Assembly (NCBI GenBank): GCA_049511415.1
Contig: JBEKYC010000005.1
Coordinates: 110,312 to 174,311, forward strand
Length of the DNA: 64,000 nucleotides
Direction: 5' to 3'
Origin: Bog-159 sp049511415
GTDB lineage: Bacteria; Acidobacteriota; Terriglobia; Bryobacterales; Bryobacteraceae
Position numbers and translations under genes: made by a program. The notes below the pieces were generated by a model that saw nothing but the letters and a program-made list of their open reading frames with translations, did no database searches and was not told the DNA's origin. Position 1 is the stretch's first letter. Each line of letters opens with the position of its first letter. Below are positions 61,065-64,000 of the stretch, in pieces.

Positions 61065-61823
61065 TCAGATGCCGGCGTACCAGGCATAGCCGCCTTCCGG
61101 CGATGCGGAGCCGAGTCCCTTGCCGAATTTCTTCAGATTGTCGGTGACGGTGAGGCGCGTGATGTATTTGACGCTCTTGTAACCGAGTTGGCGGGGCACC
61201 CGCATGCGCACCGGCCCGCCGCTGCCGGCGGAAAGATCGCCGCCGTTCATGGCATGCACGAGGAGGGTCTGCGGATGCAGCGCTTCGGCCATGTCGATGC
61301 TATCCCACCAATCGGGCTCGATAGAGAAGTAGACCACGTACCGGGCTTGCGGGTGGACCCCCACCAGTTGCAGCACGTGGGAAAGAGGCACGCCGATCCA
61401 CTCGGCAATATACGACCAGCCCTCCTCACAGGCAAGTTGCGTGATCTGGCTGCGCGTCGGGTGACTTTTCAGTTCGGCGAGCGAGAAAGAAGCGGGGCGG
61501 GCCACCATGCCGTCGACTGTGAGCCGCCAGTCGGCGAACCCGCCGGCGCGAAGCCGCATGTATGTCTCATTCGGCGGCGCGGTGTCATTGGCCAGAGGCA
61601 GCTTGGAAATCAGTGTACGAGGGAACTCGCGGGCCAGCGAGTGCCTGGTCAACAGCCGCTGAAAACCGTACGTGAGGGTTTCGCCGATGCCGTAGATTCC
61701 GCGGTGATCGGGCGGCACGAGTCCATATTTCTCCGCCAGCCGCGCGGCCACGCCAAAGCCCGCTACACCCGCCGTGGCCGCTAGTCCGCCGGTAACTAAT
61801 TTGCGGCGTGAGACTTTCCTCAT
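61065..61823 (-). CDS. Periplasmic molybdopterin oxidoreductase (sulfite-oxidase/MsrP-like)
   Basis: The 252-residue protein has a Tat signal (MRKVSRRKLVTGGLAATAGVAGFG) and the oxidoreductase molybdopterin-binding fold. LTVDGMVARPASFSLAELKSHPTRSQITQLACEEGWSYIAEWIGVPLSHVL holds the invariant Mo-ligand Cys in LACEEGW, and GGPVRMRVPRQLGYKSVKYI the cofactor-binding end. MsrP-type enzymes reduce protein methionine sulfoxide; sulfite oxidase-type enzymes oxidise sulfite. Its start overlaps the cytochrome b gene stop as ATGA, so that protein is the likely electron partner. Confidence 0.9.
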   Translation of the reverse strand: MRKVSRRKLVTGGLAATAGVAGFGVAARLAEKYGLVPPDHRGIYGIGETLTYGFQRLLTRHSLAREFPRTLISKLPLANDTAPPNETYMRLRAGGFADWRLTVDGMVARPASFSLAELKSHPTRSQITQLACEEGWSYIAEWIGVPLSHVLQLVGVHPQARYVVYFSIEPDWWDSIDMAEALHPQTLLVHAMNGGDLSAGSGGPVRMRVPRQLGYKSVKYITRLTVTDNLKKFGKGLGSASPEGGYAWYAGI

Positions 61824-62581
61824 ATGTCCTCCGGACGCTCCGTGGCTCGCCCCGTGATCATCGCCCGCGTCCGCCTGTTGAATCCCGCCCGCCAGATCAT
61901 GGTTACGTGCACCAGCAGGAACAACACCAGAGACAGGGAGACCAGAAAGTGAATGGTGCGCGCGGATTGCTGCCCACCCAGTAAAGTAACGGAGGCCGGC
62001 ACAGCCGAAACAAAAGCCGGAGACATCGCCAGACCCGTCCAGATCACCAGGGGAAACAACACGAAAATCACCAACAGGTAAGTCAGTCTCTGCAGCGTGT
62101 TATACGACCACGCGCCCGACCCATCCGCCCGTTCCGGCCGCAGACGACCGGCGACTGCCTTCGCCAGCGCTCCGGGCGAGACATCGCGTTTCTGAGGGAG
62201 CAGGTTTTTCTTGAAATGCCGGGTGGTCAGGCCCGAGACGACGTACAGCAAACCCGTCAACACAGCCAGCCATGCGGCTTGAAAGTGGAGTGCCCGGCTC
62301 CAGCCGTTCTGGTCCGGCAACACGTATCCGTACCCGGTCACCACGGATGCCCTCGACGACGGAATCGGCAGCACGAACAATGGTGTAGTCAGTATGTTGC
62401 CGGTTTCGCCCCAATAGAATCGAGGGTGCGAGATCACGATTTCGAATCCGGTGATGAGCAAAGCAAAAAAGCACAGTACCGTGATCCAATGCGTAACCCG
62501 GACGATAGCCGTGTGCCGCCGGATCTCGGCATGGGAAGGGAAGGCAGACGCCCTGATGGAAACTTCGGCAGCATCGGCCAT
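61820..62581 (-). CDS. Cytochrome b/b6-type membrane subunit for the molybdopterin enzyme
   Basis: The 253-residue protein has four main TM helices with histidines in helices 1, 2 and 4 (HTAIVRVTHWITVLCFFALLITGFEI, ALHFQAAWLAVLTGLLYVVSG, TIHFLVSLSLVLFLLVHVTMIW). This is the di-heme pattern of the Ni/Fe-hydrogenase/thiosulfate-reductase cytochrome b family. It would pass electrons between the quinone pool and the molybdopterin enzyme encoded next, whose start overlaps this stop. ATG 62581 is chosen because the cytosolic tail MADAAEVSIRASAFPSHAEI follows. Confidence 0.88.
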   Translation of the reverse strand: MADAAEVSIRASAFPSHAEIRRHTAIVRVTHWITVLCFFALLITGFEIVISHPRFYWGETGNILTTPLFVLPIPSSRASVVTGYGYVLPDQNGWSRALHFQAAWLAVLTGLLYVVSGLTTRHFKKNLLPQKRDVSPGALAKAVAGRLRPERADGSGAWSYNTLQRLTYLLVIFVLFPLVIWTGLAMSPAFVSAVPASVTLLGGQQSARTIHFLVSLSLVLFLLVHVTMIWRAGFNRRTRAMITGRATERPEDI

Positions 62582-62868
62582 TTCGGGATTGTAGCATGCG
62601 CGTCGCGCAACGAAGAATTTCGGCCTGATGGAAAATCCAATCGACGACACCGTTCGACAGTGGAATGAAGCGGGCATTTCGACGGTTTCAGTTATAGCAC
62701 TCGACAGTCGTGGGCACGTCTCCGAAAACCTGTCAGGCGGTTACGATTTTCCCGATCTTTCTGGAGCGCAAATTCCCCACGCTCTTCATCGGCGGATCAT
62801 ACAACCCACACGCTGAAGCTGGTCCTCGCCAGGCTGTGTCGATCAAGCCGGTCCGCACGGTGCCGTGC
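62582..62868. other. Intergenic stretch before the tRNA half
   Basis: This holds no recognised gene. A 62-codon plus-strand frame (62628-62816) is open but lacks a Shine-Dalgarno and a family signature, so it is not called. It must contain the promoter of the minus-strand cytochrome b gene and ends at the promoter of the tRNA. Confidence 0.4.
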
Positions 62869-62874
62869 TAGAAT
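62869..62874 (+). promoter_or_regulatory. -10 element of the tRNA-Leu gene
   Basis: TAGAAT lies 9 nt before the first acceptor base at 62884, where a tRNA promoter's -10 should be. No clear -35 is seen. Its presence suggests that the 5' half of the tRNA is in its original host setting. Confidence 0.45.
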
Positions 62875-62883
62875 TCAAAACGT

Positions 62884-62928
62884 GGCCGAGTGTCGGAATT
62901 GGCAGACGAACCAGACTCAAAATCCTTA
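62884..62928 (+). tRNA. 5' half of tRNA-Leu(CAA), disrupted
   Basis: GGCCGAG (acceptor), TG, TCGGAATTGGCAGACGAA (D-arm, near-identical to bacterial tRNA-Leu), CCAGA (anticodon stem) and CTCAAAA (loop, anticodon CAA) are followed by TCCTTAC in place of the expected TCTGG stem partner. No T-arm (TTCGA) or acceptor complement (CTCGGCC) occurs before the recombinase gene 40 nt on. The break is at the anticodon loop, a standard site for tyrosine recombinase integration. The core CTCAAAATCC is the likely att sequence. Confidence 0.7.
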
Positions 62929-62971
62929 CACAAGTGTTGCACAGTTTGGCCGTTTCCGCTGCGTAAGCGCG

Positions 62972-64000
62972 ATGCCAGAGAAACACACAATCCTCGGCGG
63001 CAAGGTCCACGTCTACAGACGCGACAATAGCAGTCGCTGGCAGTGTGCCACCTACCTCGCCGGCAAGAACCGGCGGGTTTCCACCAAGGAAGACAGCCTG
63101 GGCAAGGCCAAGGACTTCGCCGAGGACTGGTATCTGCAGTTGCGCGGCAAGGCTCGCAACGGCGAAATAAACGACGAAAAAACCTTTCGCGAAGCCGCTG
63201 TGCAATTCGAGCGCGAATACCAGATCATCACCGAGGGCCAGCGTAATCCCGAGTACGTTGAAGGCCACAGCACTCGCCTCCGGCTTCATCTGGTGCCCTT
63301 CTTTGGCGACATGGGACTTTCCGAGATCACGCCCGGCCAGATACAGGAGTACCGCATTCATCGCCACGAGGAAGCGGTGAAGGAATACGGAAAGCCGCCA
63401 GCCCGGAGTACCATGCATCAGGAAATCGTGGTTCTGCGGCAGACCCTCAAAGCCGCCGTGCGCCACCGATGGCTGGACAGGCTTCCGGATCTCTCCGAGC
63501 CCTACCGGGCGTCCGGAAAAATCTCGCATCGTGCATGGTTTTCCCCGGAGGAATACAAGAAGCTCTATGAAGCCACCCGGCGACGGGCGCGCAGTCCGAA
63601 AAATCCCCGCTACAAATGGGAGTCAGAACAGCTTCACGACTATGTCTTGTTCATGGCCAATACCGGCCTGCGGCCTGACGAGGCGAACTGCCTTGAATAT
63701 CGCGATGTGAAGATCGTCGAGGATGAGGGCAGTAAGGAAACCATCCTTGAGATCGAGGTCCGCGGCAAACGCGGCGTCGGCTATTGCAAGAGCACCAGCG
63801 GGGCCGTAAAGCCTTTCCAGAGACTGGTCGAGAGGAACAAGTCGCAGCCGACCGATCAGATTTTCCCGAAGACCCACCGACAGCTCTTCAACACCATCCT
63901 GGACGAAGAAGGCCTCAAGAACGACCGTGAAGGACAACCCCGCACGGCGTACAGCCTGCGGCACACATACATCTGCCTGCGGCTCATGGAAGGTGCCGAC
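62972..64000 (+). CDS. Tyrosine recombinase (integrase), C-terminus beyond the window
   Basis: The 343 codons up to the window edge encode an N-terminal arm-binding region (GKVHVYRRDNSSRWQCATYLAGKNRR), a core-binding SAM-like domain (HLVPFFGDMGLSEITPGQIQEYRIHR) and most of the catalytic domain. Arg I is in MANTGLRPDEANCL, the hairpin Lys in VRGKRGVGYCKS, and YSLRHTYICLRL is the second box, with Tyr at the usual His position. The nucleophile Tyr must lie just past 64000. ATG 62972 is 44 nt from the tRNA break, which matches an element whose integrase gene sits next to its attachment site. Confidence 0.9.
   Translation, partial: MPEKHTILGGKVHVYRRDNSSRWQCATYLAGKNRRVSTKEDSLGKAKDFAEDWYLQLRGKARNGEINDEKTFREAAVQFEREYQIITEGQRNPEYVEGHSTRLRLHLVPFFGDMGLSEITPGQIQEYRIHRHEEAVKEYGKPPARSTMHQEIVVLRQTLKAAVRHRWLDRLPDLSEPYRASGKISHRAWFSPEEYKKLYEATRRRARSPKNPRYKWESEQLHDYVLFMANTGLRPDEANCLEYRDVKIVEDEGSKETILEIEVRGKRGVGYCKSTSGAVKPFQRLVERNKSQPTDQIFPKTHRQLFNTILDEEGLKNDREGQPRTAYSLRHTYICLRLMEGAD

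Noticed and set aside
62628..62816. 62-codon plus-strand frame before the tRNA half
   Set aside because: No ribosome site, no recognisable domain, and it begins where the cytochrome b promoter should be; kept as intergenic.
1..64000. CRISPR array, rRNA, riboswitch or insertion-sequence transposase
   Set aside because: No regularly spaced repeats, rRNA-like stretches, known aptamer cores or transposase motifs were seen on either strand. The only mobile-element signs are the recombinase at the right edge and the two REP-like hairpins.

Overview
The window is GC-rich and packed with families typical of Acidobacteriota, most likely the Bryobacterales/Solibacter lineage. The clues are ADOP-type MacB/FtsX permeases (one with a PadR regulator), a VWFA-related acidobacterial protein, TIGR03437-type C-terminal domains, a GloVer-repeat protein, DUF1080 and PQQ-propeller secreted proteins, GH115/GH42 enzymes and a winged-helix/TolB-propeller regulator. 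This placement is inferred from family content; no rRNA gene is present.

Layout. 1-7.5 kb: GloVer-repeat protein, PadR-ADOP permease pair, serpin, ROK kinase, BON protein. 7.5-11.2 kb (minus): one operon-like run HU, site-2 protease, GT2, GT4, prepilin peptidase, with a good promoter before HU. 11.3-20 kb: a 37-codon membrane ORF, a Tat-targeted HisC-like aminotransferase, a TIGR03437 protein, and two glycosyltransferase genes, one a 1187-residue GT2-GtrA-polytopic-beta-sandwich fusion. 20-28 kb: secreted proteins including a VWA protein, an orphan excisionase-type HTH, a second ADOP permease, bacteriohemerythrin, a creatininase-like amidohydrolase and an MBL-fold lipoprotein. 28-34.5 kb: GH115 overlapping a tricorn-type protease. 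34.5-38 kb (minus): cNMP-binding protein overlapping a flavin-dependent halogenase, and a small ABC-like ATPase with a DinB protein. 38-48 kb: secreted DUF1080/PQQ/VOC/hydrolase cluster, gamma-glutamyltransferase head-to-head with a CHAD protein, TerC, GH42.

48.3-55 kb is the most unusual region. A frameshifted polyferredoxin remnant precedes cydAB. Behind cydB lie three abutting gene fragments: the C-terminal 40% of a radical SAM gene, the tail of a TPR protein, and the tail of a TIGR03437 protein. The intact radical SAM gene follows. It has extra N- and C-terminal cysteine motifs and resembles the COG1964/tetraether-synthase type, so it is a candidate membrane-spanning-lipid enzyme in a phylum known for brGDGT and iso-diabolic-acid lipids.

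55-64 kb: wHTH-TM-propeller regulator, Tat-exported Gfo/Idh/MocA oxidoreductase, YifB/ComM ATPase, a periplasmic molybdopterin enzyme with its cytochrome b partner. At the right edge a tRNA-Leu gene is cut at its anticodon loop and followed by a tyrosine recombinase, which looks like the end of an integrated element continuing beyond the window.
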